From the NCBI GenBank assembly GCA_900546355.1, contig URCM01000080.1, positions 1-14,130 on the forward strand: DNA of 14,130 nt. Direction: 5' to 3'. The notes under the pieces were generated by a model. It saw only the letters and a program-made list of their open reading frames with translations. It ran no database searches and was not told the origin of the DNA. A program made the position numbers and the translations under genes. Shown one piece after another: positions 1-6,590 of the stretch; the stretch's first letter is position 1; the number at the start of each line of letters is the position of its first letter. The stretch comes from an uncultured Bacteroides sp. GTDB taxonomy: Bacteria > Bacteroidota > Bacteroidia > Bacteroidales > Bacteroidaceae.

Positions 1-1
1 T

Positions 2-130
2 GTGTCTCTGTGTTCCATTCCATTTTTCGCAAACCAATTTTGTTCTACTATAAATGAATCGCTCCATCTTGTAGGTACAGATGAGGAAGGCTTGTTGATT
101 CGCGATAAAAGGCCGGTGTATTTGTTGTAA
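2..130 (+). CDS. 3' end of an unidentified protein gene (partial)
   Basis: An open frame enters from the left edge and stops at TAA 128-130, giving about 42 residues that end in DEEGLLIRDKRPVYLL. The last half has codon use and residue composition like a real protein C-terminus: charged, no low-complexity run, mixed third positions. The start lies outside the window and I do not recognise the family. An open frame of this length can occur by chance, so the call is tentative. It points in the same direction as the receptor gene that follows, but the 160-base gap with possible regulator sites suggests the receptor has its own promoter. Confidence 0.4.
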   Translation: MSLCSIPFFANQFCSTINESLHLVGTDEEGLLIRDKRPVYLL

Positions 131-131
131 T

Positions 132-149
132 TTGTAATAAAAATGTAAC
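132..149 (+). promoter_or_regulatory. PhoB-box-like site 1 (tandem 7-mers, 11-bp period)
   Basis: The sequence shows TTGTAAT, a 4-base A spacer, then ATGTAAC: two similar 7-mers whose starts are 11 bases apart. OmpR/PhoB-type response regulators bind as head-to-tail dimers to 7-mer pairs with this period. A third TTGTAAT at 125-131, overlapping the stop codon of the upstream partial frame, directly abuts the pair. A second copy of the whole site lies 69 bases downstream. That it is a regulator site is inference; the Bacteroidota PhoB consensus was not available to compare. Confidence 0.35.
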
Positions 150-200
150 ATATAGGCCGTGTAAAGGTCGATGTGAGGCGTTTGGTGGCTTACTTTTTGT

Positions 201-218
201 TTGTAATAGAAATGAAAC
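201..218 (+). promoter_or_regulatory. PhoB-box-like site 2 (tandem 7-mers, 11-bp period)
   Basis: TTGTAAT, spacer AGAA, then ATGAAAC repeats the layout of the site at 132-149. The two 19-base stretches beginning one base earlier (131 and 200) differ at two positions and fit TTTGTAATARAAATGWAAC. The end of this copy is 74 bases from the receptor start codon. Duplication of a periodic site upstream of an outer-membrane receptor gene is consistent with control by a response regulator, but no protein can be assigned from this window. Confidence 0.35.
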
Positions 219-250
219 CGCTCTGCAATCGCCTTGAAAAACATCCTCTA

Positions 251-258
251 TAGTTTTG
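251..258 (+). promoter_or_regulatory. possible -7 promoter element of the receptor gene
   Basis: TAGTTTTG fits the Bacteroidota -7 consensus TAnnTTTG and would place the transcript start roughly 30 bases before the receptor start codon. No TTTG is seen at the expected -33 distance, so the promoter would depend on an activator or the match is chance. Confidence 0.25.
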
Positions 259-292
259 CGGCGTCAAATTTAAAGACACAGGGAAAAGGAAT

Positions 293-2959
293 ATGGAAGA
301 TATGAAAAAGAGAGTGATTTTGGGCTTGGCTTTGCTTACTACAATGGCAACCGGTGCAAATGCAATGAATTTGAAAGGTAAAATCAAAGATGCGAAGACG
401 GGCGAAGAGATTATCGGAGCCTCGGTAGTGGTGAAAGAAGAACCTTCGAAAGGAGCCGTTACAGGATTGGACGGAAGTTTCAACCTATCGGTGAACCGTC
501 CGACGTTTACCATTATCTGTACGTATGTAGGATATAAGTCTTATGAAATGAAGGTGACTTCGAAAGACACCGAAATAGAAATCCCCTTGGCGAGCGATGA
601 TGTGTTGTTGGGCGAAGTTACGGTGGTAGCTTCCAATCCCGGACGGAGTGAAGCGGGAGCGCGAGCCATAGAGCGTAGGTCGATGAACGTTGTGAACGTG
701 ATGAGTGCGAAAGCCATCGAGCTTTCCCCGGATATTACCGTGGCAAATGTCATCCAGCGTATGTCGGGCGTAACGGTTGAGCGCAACAGTAGTGGGGAAG
801 GCCAGTATGCCATCCTTCGCGGTATGGACAAGCGTTACAATTACACTTTGATTAATGGGGTGAAGATTCCAAGCCCCGATAACAAGAACCGTTTCGTCCC
901 GCTTGACATCTTTCCTTCGGAGATGCTCGACCGTCTGGAAGTGACTAAATCGCTTACCGCCAATATGGAAGGTGACGGTATCGGCGGTGCGGTGAACCTG
1001 GTAATGAAGGACGCTCCCTTGGAACGCCAGTTTACGGCAAGTATTTCTACCGGATACAACGCGATGTATTTCGACCGCGATTTCCAGTCGTTCAATTACG
1101 GGGACATAGTGAAAGATTCGCCCTACGAAGCGATGGGGAAACCGGAAGATTATCAGGTGACACAAGATAACTTCACGATGTCGAACTTGCGGATGAAATG
1201 GAAACGTCCGATGCCTGACTTGACGGCAAGCCTTTCTTACGGTGACCGTTTCTTCGATGACAAACTGGGTGTGATGTTGGCTGGAAGTTATCTGAATACT
1301 TATCGTGGTAAAGAGACTCAGATTTATTATCAGCCTGGAACTTCGCATAACGGTATCGTGTATCGTAATTATTCCACCCAACAGACGCGTATCGGTGCTC
1401 ATGTCAAATTGGATTATCACATCAATGGGAACAACAAGCTGACTTGGTATAACGGTTATATGGATATGCGTGAAGCGGAAGTGCGTGACGGAGAGGATGA
1501 AAAAGAACGTGCAGTCCGTATGAAGTGGAACCGTCAATACATTATCAATTCAACGTTGAAGGGTGAACACCAGTTCTTGGAAGACGGGGCTTTAAAATTA
1601 AATTGGTCGGCGGTTATCTCGAAAGCTTATAGTGAAACGCCGGACAATGCGGAGATTTTCTTGCAAGGGACACACCTTCAGACTTCGGGGGCGGCTACTC
1701 GCCGGTGGGAACATAACTCTGATAAAGACAAGGCAGGATATATAGACTTGAGCTATAAATGGCGGCAAGATAACGGTTCGGCATTCGATTTCTCAATCGG
1801 CGGTATGTATCGTGACAAGAAACGGGATAGTTTCTTTAATGAATATACTTTTGATTCGGCTACCGGTAGTAAAGACCCGCAATATTTAGGAGAGGACTGG
1901 AATAACTTCGATGAGATTTTGATTACGCCGCGTCGTTATGGCAACATCGGCGACCCGTTGAACTATGATGCCTCGGAGAAAGTGGGGGCAGGTTACGGTA
2001 TGGTGAAATACACTTATCATAAATGGGAATTGATAGCGGGTGTCCGTGTGGAACATACCAACCAGGGATATGTATTGAAGTTCCCGCGTGATGTAGACCC
2101 CGAAGGTAATCAAAAGTATACGGATGTGTTGCCCAGTTTCCATGCGAAATATAATGTGCATGAAAATGCCAATCTGCGTTTCTCATACGCCCGCGCCATC
2201 AATCGTCCGAGCTTCTTCGAAATCGTGCCTTACAGCATTATCAATGAAGACTATAAGGAAAAAGGTAATCCCGACTTGAAGCATACGGTTGCGGACAATG
2301 TGGATTTGCGTTACGAATTTTTCCCGAAATCTTCGGAGCAGTTTATGGTCGGCCTGTTTTATAAGAATATTCAAAACCCGATTGAATATGGTTTGATAAA
2401 CGAAGGCCAGGATACGTATTACCAACCGATGAATTTTGGTGATGCGACCAATTTGGGCGTGGAAGTGGATATTATGAAATATTTCAATTGGTTCGGTATC
2501 AAAGCGAACTATACATATACACACTCGAAGATAACCACTGATAAGCGTATCATGGAAGGTTCGGAAGTAAGGACTCAGAAACAATCTCGTCCATTGTTTG
2601 GCCAAGCTGCCCATGTGGCAAATCTGTCATTGCTTTTCAAGAGCACGAAATATGGATGGGAAGGGCAAATCGCCGGAAGTTATACTGGCAAACGCCTGAG
2701 TGATATTTCGAACTGGTATGACAACGATATTTGGGAAGACGGCTATTTCCAGTTGGACGTATCGGTAGAGAAGAGCTTCAAATGTGGCGTGAATATATTT
2801 GCGAAAGCTTCCAATTTGTTGGATGTGCCTCTGTTCCGTTACATCCAGAATGGTCCTCGCACGGCGAACATTGATTACGAGCGCCATAATGGCAATGTTA
2901 TCGAGCGCAAGGAATGGCACGGACAGACCATCATGCTGGGCGTAAGATACAAACTGTAA
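293..2959 (+). CDS. TonB-dependent outer-membrane receptor
   Basis: This 888-residue protein imports an unidentified ligand across the outer membrane using TonB energy. Residues 1-24 form a signal peptide ending at GANA. Residues about 27-105 are a CarboxypepD_reg-like beta-sandwich typical of Bacteroidota receptors. Residues about 115-240 are the plug, with the conserved stretches VANVIQRMSGV, ILRGMDKRYNYTLINGV and GDGIGGAVNLVMK. The rest is a beta-barrel ending in GQTIMLGVRYKL. The plug wording resembles the TonB-Xanth-Caul-like receptor group rather than SusC. ATG 302 is an equally good start: it gives the cleaner signal peptide MKKRVILGLALL and sits 11 bases after AGGA, whereas ATG 293 is only 2 bases after it. 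The lipoprotein gene follows after 50 bases without a terminator, so they are probably co-transcribed. Substrate is unknown; phosphate or an organophosphate is a guess from the upstream sites. Confidence 0.93.
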   Translation: MEDMKKRVILGLALLTTMATGANAMNLKGKIKDAKTGEEIIGASVVVKEEPSKGAVTGLDGSFNLSVNRPTFTIICTYVGYKSYEMKVTSKDTEIEIPLASDDVLLGEVTVVASNPGRSEAGARAIERRSMNVVNVMSAKAIELSPDITVANVIQRMSGVTVERNSSGEGQYAILRGMDKRYNYTLINGVKIPSPDNKNRFVPLDIFPSEMLDRLEVTKSLTANMEGDGIGGAVNLVMKDAPLERQFTASISTGYNAMYFDRDFQSFNYGDIVKDSPYEAMGKPEDYQVTQDNFTMSNLRMKWKRPMPDLTASLSYGDRFFDDKLGVMLAGSYLNTYRGKETQIYYQPGTSHNGIVYRNYSTQQTRIGAHVKLDYHINGNNKLTWYNGYMDMREAEVRDGEDEKERAVRMKWNRQYIINSTLKGEHQFLEDGALKLNWSAVISKAYSETPDNAEIFLQGTHLQTSGAATRRWEHNSDKDKAGYIDLSYKWRQDNGSAFDFSIGGMYRDKKRDSFFNEYTFDSATGSKDPQYLGEDWNNFDEILITPRRYGNIGDPLNYDASEKVGAGYGMVKYTYHKWELIAGVRVEHTNQGYVLKFPRDVDPEGNQKYTDVLPSFHAKYNVHENANLRFSYARAINRPSFFEIVPYSIINEDYKEKGNPDLKHTVADNVDLRYEFFPKSSEQFMVGLFYKNIQNPIEYGLINEGQDTYYQPMNFGDATNLGVEVDIMKYFNWFGIKANYTYTHSKITTDKRIMEGSEVRTQKQSRPLFGQAAHVANLSLLFKSTKYGWEGQIAGSYTGKRLSDISNWYDNDIWEDGYFQLDVSVEKSFKCGVNIFAKASNLLDVPLFRYIQNGPRTANIDYERHNGNVIERKEWHGQTIMLGVRYKL

Positions 2960-3009
2960 AATACAAAACAAACATATTGACTGACAAACACATTTTAATT
3001 TTTACAATT

Positions 3010-4458
3010 ATGAATTTTAAGAAGTATTTATTCGTAGGTGCAGCCTTGATGAGCGTATCATTCTTTGCTGCTTGTAGTGATGACGAGAACGAGCCGCAGA
3101 ATCCTCCTGTAGAAGAACCGGATGAACCGAATGGGGACGATCCGGATGAGCCGAATGGGGATGATCCGGAAGGACCTGTAAGTCTGGAAGACCAGTGGAA
3201 CAATACCAATACGGTGACTTGGCCCGCCGATACCGTAATCAACCTGACTGAACATTATACTGTGCCCGAAGGCAAGACTTTGATTATCAAAGAAGGAGTC
3301 CTGGTTATTGCCAGCACTTCCGGTGTAGGGGCAAACCATGTGCCTGTAGAGTTTACGGTAAACGGAAACTTGTATTGCGAAGGAACGGAAGAAAAGCCTG
3401 TTCGTTTCTCTATTCCTGAAGCCGACCGCACCGAGGCGAATATTTTTGCAGGTCTTTGGGGTGGTATTGTGGCTTCGGAAACTTGTGGCGAAATGTTGAT
3501 AGACCATACAATCATAGAATATACCGGTGGCCAGGTAGTAGAAGGTTCTCCTGCTGCAACTTCGGGCGTATATACAGCCGGTGACGATGCTTATCCGCAG
3601 ATTACTACCAATAATATCAATGGTAAATACGTGATTACGAATTCAATCTTGCGTAACGGATGGTCGGATGGCATTTATCTGATGGGTGGTGAAGCGATTA
3701 TTATGAACAATATATTTGCCGCTAACGGATTCGATGGCGCTGAGGCTGTAAACGTAAAAGCAGGTTGCAAGGTAGACGTTGCCGGAAACGTGATGTTCAG
3801 CCCGAACACCAATGGCTTGAAGCTGTCAAGCTCAGGTCAGAGCGAAAACCGTGCCCAGGCTTTGGTTCAAGCTTACAACAATACTATCATCAATGCAGGA
3901 TGGAGACGCGATGGAGAAAAAGGCGGTTGCATCTATGTAGAGAAGAATATTTTGGCTAATGTATTCAATAATTTGATGGTAAACTGCAAGTTCCGCGCGA
4001 TGACTCCGAGCTTTGACATTCCGAACGACCCCGAAGAAGGTTACGATGACGATTCTGTAATTGATTACAACTATTACGCATCGGGTAACCAAGCGAGTGA
4101 TATTGTATGGGACGGTGAAGACGAATCGGGTGTAGCATACGCTTGGCAAGGTTATAACTATGAACACGAAGATTACAATGTAGGTGTGGTAGACGTGCAT
4201 AGCGTTATCGCTACAGAAAACGATTTGAAAGATCCGCAATTTGTTGGTTTCGACATCAATGGTGTAGGTTTGACCGACTATGTTTACAACGATGCTTGGG
4301 ACTTCCATTTGCAGGCAGGCTCTCCGGCTCTGACGGGTGCTTGTGATGGTACAGAGGCATTTGCCGCTCCTTACTTCTCGACAACCGGCCTGACCATTAA
4401 CGGCGAAACTTATACTTCACCGGCAGTTGCCGCTCATTATGGTGCATATGGGGAATAA
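3010..4458 (+). CDS. surface lipoprotein with right-handed beta-helix fold, receptor partner
   Basis: The 482-residue product begins MNFKKYLFVGAALMSVSFFAAC, a type II signal peptide with lipid-bearing Cys22. The residues after it, SDDENE, match the acidic export signal that sends Bacteroidota lipoproteins to the cell surface. Residues about 23-60 are a Pro/Asp/Glu/Gly linker with two copies of DEPNGDDP. From about residue 75 the sequence shows the turn-strand pattern of pectate-lyase-like beta-helices (repeated NNT/NNI/NGx steps such as ITNSILRNG, MNNIFAANG, YNNTIINAG). I see no lyase catalytic motif, so a binding or capture role with the preceding TonB receptor is more likely than an enzyme. 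I chose ATG 3010 because it starts the signal peptide; an earlier in-frame ATG at 2914 lies inside the receptor gene. Exact function unknown. Confidence 0.85.
   Translation: MNFKKYLFVGAALMSVSFFAACSDDENEPQNPPVEEPDEPNGDDPDEPNGDDPEGPVSLEDQWNNTNTVTWPADTVINLTEHYTVPEGKTLIIKEGVLVIASTSGVGANHVPVEFTVNGNLYCEGTEEKPVRFSIPEADRTEANIFAGLWGGIVASETCGEMLIDHTIIEYTGGQVVEGSPAATSGVYTAGDDAYPQITTNNINGKYVITNSILRNGWSDGIYLMGGEAIIMNNIFAANGFDGAEAVNVKAGCKVDVAGNVMFSPNTNGLKLSSSGQSENRAQALVQAYNNTIINAGWRRDGEKGGCIYVEKNILANVFNNLMVNCKFRAMTPSFDIPNDPEEGYDDDSVIDYNYYASGNQASDIVWDGEDESGVAYAWQGYNYEHEDYNVGVVDVHSVIATENDLKDPQFVGFDINGVGLTDYVYNDAWDFHLQAGSPALTGACDGTEAFAAPYFSTTGLTINGETYTSPAVAAHYGAYGE
3121..3168 (+). repeat. 24-bp tandem repeat, two copies, in the lipoprotein linker
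   Basis: Bases 3121-3144 and 3145-3168 are near-identical 24-mers differing at two synonymous third positions. Each encodes DEPNGDDP. The repeat is in frame, so copy-number change would alter linker length without breaking the gene. Confidence 0.85.
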
Positions 4459-4500
4459 TGCGGTATCTCTGATACAACTCTGATACATTCTTTTTTCCTG

Positions 4501-4539
4501 AAAGTCCGGGGCTGGAAAGCGTCCAGTTACCCGGACTTT
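4501..4539 (+). terminator. branched hairpin terminator after the lipoprotein gene
   Basis: AAAGTCCGGG (4501-4510) pairs perfectly with CCCGGACTTT (4530-4539), and an inner hairpin CTGGA/TCCAG with a 5-base loop sits between them. The 3' side is followed by the modest T-rich run TTTATTATAAG. The stem lies 42 bases after the lipoprotein stop codon, which suits an end to the receptor-lipoprotein transcript. On the other strand the hairpin is followed by an A-rich run, so it would not be a good terminator there. Confidence 0.65.
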
Positions 4540-4569
4540 ATTATAAGCTATTTGGGGTCGTGTCTCTTT

Positions 4570-4986
4570 TTACAATTTATCTTTTGTCAATACATCGCAA
4601 TGATGCGCTTGAAGCACTTCTAAGCAATGTTTCAGGTCGTTGGGCTTGATAACCACGTTCGCACGCTCGTTCTGTGCGAAAGCATACATGTATTCGATGA
4701 ATATCTGCTCTTGCGCCAGATATTCCAAGATGACCGCCAATGAGCCAGGCGTATTGGCGCAACTCAGGCAGACTACATCGGTAGACATCACTGCGAAATC
4801 ATGGGCACGGAGCACTTCTACCGCTTTGTCCACATCTGATACAATCAGACGAAGAATCCCGAAATCTGCTGTTTCTGCCATACTGAATGCATGCATGTTA
4901 ATATCGTTCGCACCTAAGGTACGAACCACTTCATTGATACGTCCGGTCTTGTTTTCCAGAAAAACCGATAATTGTTTGATTGTCAT
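4570..4986 (-). CDS. tandem ACT-domain amino-acid-binding protein
   Basis: The 138-residue protein is two ACT domains and nothing else: residues about 1-66 and 70-138. The first carries the typical strand-helix opening QLSVFLENKTGRINEVVRTL, the second CANTPGSLAVILEYLAQEQI. ACT domains bind amino acids, usually at a dimer interface, and a stand-alone pair normally acts as a sensor or regulatory partner. It is the last gene of the arylacetate cluster, 93 bases after paaK, so an aromatic amino acid or arylpyruvate is the plausible ligand and PaaK or another cluster enzyme the plausible partner. That role is inferred from position only; the domain call itself is firm. Confidence 0.9.
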   Translation of the reverse strand: MTIKQLSVFLENKTGRINEVVRTLGANDINMHAFSMAETADFGILRLIVSDVDKAVEVLRAHDFAVMSTDVVCLSCANTPGSLAVILEYLAQEQIFIEYMYAFAQNERANVVIKPNDLKHCLEVLQAHHCDVLTKDKL

Positions 4987-5012
4987 ATATTCAGCTAATT
5001 AATAGTTGTTAA

Positions 5013-5096
5013 TAGTTAATAATTAATAATTAACAGTTAATAACGGTGGGTGTAAACGTATGCCGTTATTCATTATTAATTATTCACTATTAACTA
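5013..5096. repeat. long imperfect AT-rich inverted repeat between ACT gene and paaK
   Basis: Bases 5013-5046 pair with 5063-5096 around a 16-base loop. Four of 34 positions fail to pair and one is G-T. The closing end is the GC-bearing stem AATAACGG/CCGTTATT. The right arm runs into the last codons of paaK and encodes its final residues. The left arm contains GTTAATAATTAATA (5015-5028), a word found twice in tandem at 6401-6428. No T-run follows on either strand, so it is not a classical terminator. Confidence 0.7.
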
Positions 5097-6393
5097 AATA
5101 AGTCCGTTTGTCTATCACTCGTTGCGACTTGCCTTGGCTTCGCTGGATGCTGTTCGGCTCCATCAGTTTTACATCGGCACTGATAGAGAGGACACTCTTC
5201 AATTTGTCCGACAAAAGCTTCTTCAGGTTCAGCATGGAGGCGATGTCATCGCTGAAATAATCACGCCGCACTTCTACCTGCACCTGCAAGGTATCGAGGT
5301 TGTTCACCCGATCTACTACCAACATATAACGTGGCTCGAACTCTTTCATACTCAAGATTACGCTTTCTACCTGTGACGGGAACACGTTGATGCCCCGGAT
5401 AATCAGCATATCGTCGCTTCGTCCCATTATCGGAGTCATCCGCACGCTGGTCCGACCGCATGGGCATACGCCAGGCATTAAAGAGGTCAGGTCTTTCGTG
5501 CGATAGCGAAGTAAAGGCATGCCCTCTTTGGTGAGTGTGGTAAACACCAGTTCGCCTTGCTGGCCGTATGGAAGCGGAGCCAAGGTATTGGGGTCGATGA
5601 TTTCGGGATAGAAATGGTCTTCATGGATGTGTGAACCGTTTTGCTCTTCACACTCGCACGACACACCTGGTCCCATAATCTCACTCAACCCATAGAGGTT
5701 GTATGCTTTCAAGCCCAAGCGTTCCTGTATCTCCTGACGCATGTGCTCGGTCCACGGTTCTGCGCCAAAAGCACCGATACGGAGGCTCAGTTCACTCTTG
5801 TCGATGCCCATCTTGTCCACTGTTTCCGCCAGATAGAGGGCATACGAAGGTGTACAGGCAATACCGGTGATGTGCAGGTCACGAATCAGGCGGACGTGTT
5901 TTTCTGTATTTCCGGTAGAGGCAGGAATTACCGTGGCTCCCAAATTCTCCACACCGTAATGCGCTCCCAGACCTCCGGTAAACAATCCATAGCCATAGCT
6001 TACGGAAAAGGTGTCTTCACGGGTCACACCATACGCCGAGAGGCAACGCGACATCACTTCCGACCATACCGCCAAGTCCTTGCGTGTATACCCCACAATG
6101 GTAGGATTGCCCGTAGTACCCGATGAAGCATGTACACGTACTACTTCTGATTTTGGTGCCGCCATCAGTCCGTAGGGATAATTATCGCGCAAATCCTGCT
6201 TGGTGGTAAAAGGCAATTTCACGATATCATCAATGCTTCGGATGTCTTCAGGCATCAGGTCCATCTCTTGCATCTTATGCCGATAAAAAGGCACGTTGTG
6301 ATAAACATACGCAACTAACTTCTGTAACCGTTTCCCTTGTAGCTCACGCAATTGTTCGCGAGGCATACATTCTTTGTTAGGATTCCAAATCAT
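5080..6393 (-). CDS. paaK: phenylacetate-CoA ligase family (AMP-forming arylacetate-CoA ligase)
   Basis: This 437-residue cytoplasmic enzyme joins an arylacetate (phenylacetate, indoleacetate or similar) to CoA with ATP going to AMP and PPi; the reaction is reversible. The length is normal for PaaK. Visible motifs are the ATP loop SSGTTGNPT (residues 90-98), YGLSEIMGPG, YRTKDL, the hinge region GRSDDMLIIRGINVFPSQVE, and the C-terminal SQGKSQRVIDKR with likely catalytic Lys422. A CPCGRTSVRM segment is typical of the family. The start ATG 6393 gives the usual N-terminus with WNP. It follows the aminotransferase gene by 197 bases filled with repeats and precedes the ACT gene by 93 bases. With IorAB next door it either activates arylacetates for reductive carboxylation or recovers ATP from arylacetyl-CoA. 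Its last residues, VNSE, are encoded by an AT-rich repeat arm. Confidence 0.93.
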   Translation of the reverse strand: MIWNPNKECMPREQLRELQGKRLQKLVAYVYHNVPFYRHKMQEMDLMPEDIRSIDDIVKLPFTTKQDLRDNYPYGLMAAPKSEVVRVHASSGTTGNPTIVGYTRKDLAVWSEVMSRCLSAYGVTREDTFSVSYGYGLFTGGLGAHYGVENLGATVIPASTGNTEKHVRLIRDLHITGIACTPSYALYLAETVDKMGIDKSELSLRIGAFGAEPWTEHMRQEIQERLGLKAYNLYGLSEIMGPGVSCECEEQNGSHIHEDHFYPEIIDPNTLAPLPYGQQGELVFTTLTKEGMPLLRYRTKDLTSLMPGVCPCGRTSVRMTPIMGRSDDMLIIRGINVFPSQVESVILSMKEFEPRYMLVVDRVNNLDTLQVQVEVRRDYFSDDIASMLNLKKLLSDKLKSVLSISADVKLMEPNSIQRSQGKSQRVIDKRTYLVNSE

Positions 6394-6400
6394 TTAAACA

Positions 6401-6428
6401 GTTAATAATTAATAGTTAATAATTAATA
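6401..6428. repeat. perfect 14-bp AT-rich tandem repeat
   Basis: GTTAATAATTAATA occurs twice head to tail at 6401-6414 and 6415-6428, immediately upstream of the paaK start codon (minus strand). The same word occurs at 5015-5028, downstream of paaK. It lies where a paaK ribosome-binding region would be, and no purine-rich Shine-Dalgarno sequence is seen. Confidence 0.75.
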
Positions 6429-6461
6429 GCCCAGCATGATGCTTTGTTATCAACCCGTCAT

Positions 6462-6509
6462 GTTGGATTTGCAATTCAGCGTAAACGAACCCGCGGATTT
6501 ATAATCCGC
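6462..6509. repeat. pair of REP-like palindromes
   Basis: Two short hairpins of one type sit 12 bases apart. The first (6462-6480) is GTTGGATT, loop TGC, AATTCAGC, an 8-bp stem with two G-T pairs. The second (6493-6509) is GCGGATT, loop TAT, AATCCGC, a perfect 7-bp stem. Both share a GGATT-N3-AAT core. Paired short palindromes between genes of one operon resemble REP/BIME elements. A related core, GATTTGCAATC, occurs at 13860-13870. Confidence 0.6.
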
Positions 6510-6590
6510 ATCATCGGCAGATGGTTTCAGATTATAAAACCAAATTCTTCAATTACACCGAATTACACAAATGTCAGGCGAAGCGATTCT

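Noticed and set aside
230..263. A stem-loop in the receptor leader (CGCC/GGCG outer, AAAAC/GTTTT inner)
   Set aside because: The stem is interrupted by an unequal internal loop and is not followed by a T-run, and it overlaps the possible -7 box. Not strong enough to call a terminator or riboswitch.
485..1537. A 350-codon open frame on the minus strand inside the receptor gene
   Set aside because: It lies wholly antisense to a clearly recognisable TonB receptor, and its translation is rich in His, Arg, Thr and Ile without any domain pattern. It is a shadow of the receptor codon use.
2914..3009. An upstream in-frame ATG for the lipoprotein gene
   Set aside because: Using it would place 32 residues ahead of a clean type II signal peptide and start inside the receptor gene, so ATG 3010 is preferred.
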